Part shown: in pieces, positions 63,956-64,000 of the stretch
How positions within the stretch are numbered: the stretch's first letter is position 1
Layout: each line of letters begins with the position of its first letter
From: Mya arenaria
Taxonomy: Eukaryota; Mollusca; Bivalvia; Myida; Myidae
Reading direction: 5' to 3'
Length of the DNA: 64,000 nucleotides
Assembly (NCBI RefSeq): GCF_026914265.1
Contig: NC_069135.1
Location: forward strand, 17,414,406 to 17,478,405
The notes under the pieces: model-generated
What the model was told of the DNA's origin: nothing
Databases searched by the model: none
What the model saw: the letters and a program-made list of their open reading frames with translations, nothing else
Made by a program: the position numbers and the translations under genes

Positions 63956-64000
63956 CTGAAATAAAAGAATTACATGAGAACTCTGTGGATTATTGTCAAC

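Overview
This is a stretch of animal nuclear genome, most likely from a bivalve mollusc. The evidence is AT-rich intergenic DNA, spliced genes with canonical GT/AG introns, metazoan gene families, and two kinds of degenerate tandem repeat (about 1-640 and 34,600-35,260) of a type I associate with bivalve genomes. No bacterial, viral or LTR-type element was recognised. The species cannot be told from the sequence.

Layout. (1) 736-1,529, + strand: the last two coding exons of cereblon (CRBN, substrate receptor of the CRL4 ubiquitin ligase). The last codons lie inside the first unit of a 28-bp minisatellite. (2) 6,818-23,856, + strand: a complete eight-exon gene for a G-protein alpha-i subunit (354 aa, GNAI type), probably with an intron in its 3' UTR. 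(3) 31,269-33,677, + strand: an intronless 802-aa leucine-rich-repeat receptor-like membrane protein without a TIR domain. (4) 37,975-49,585: a direct tandem duplication of about 4.7 kb (copies A and B). Each copy carries, on the - strand, a short ORF that matches only the transmembrane segment and tail of the LRR receptor. Copy B later received a 1.8-kb LINE-type insertion. (5) 52,180-63,955, - strand: the last nine coding exons of INTS13/Asunder (Integrator complex). Its 5' part lies beyond 64,000. Its introns hold a 1.8-kb purine-rich minisatellite, a 29-bp minisatellite and two non-autonomous DNA transposons, one of them a hAT with an exact 8-bp target duplication.

The genes do not form a pathway: a G-protein subunit, an E3-ligase receptor, an Integrator subunit and LRR surface proteins. 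The most unusual pattern is structural. Several minisatellites sit exactly at exon edges and appear to be built from the edge itself. In GNAI intron 7 about 26 units descend from the end of exon 7 plus its splice donor. In INTS13 about 21 units resemble the donor of the neighbouring exon. In CRBN 11 units descend from the stop-codon region. Weaker cases are GNAI intron 5, which abuts the exon 6 acceptor, and the duplicated LRR-tail ORFs, whose 5' limit is a 37-bp minisatellite. The second notable signal is that the two LRR-tail ORFs have kept identical length and mostly synonymous changes while their flanks gained many indels.
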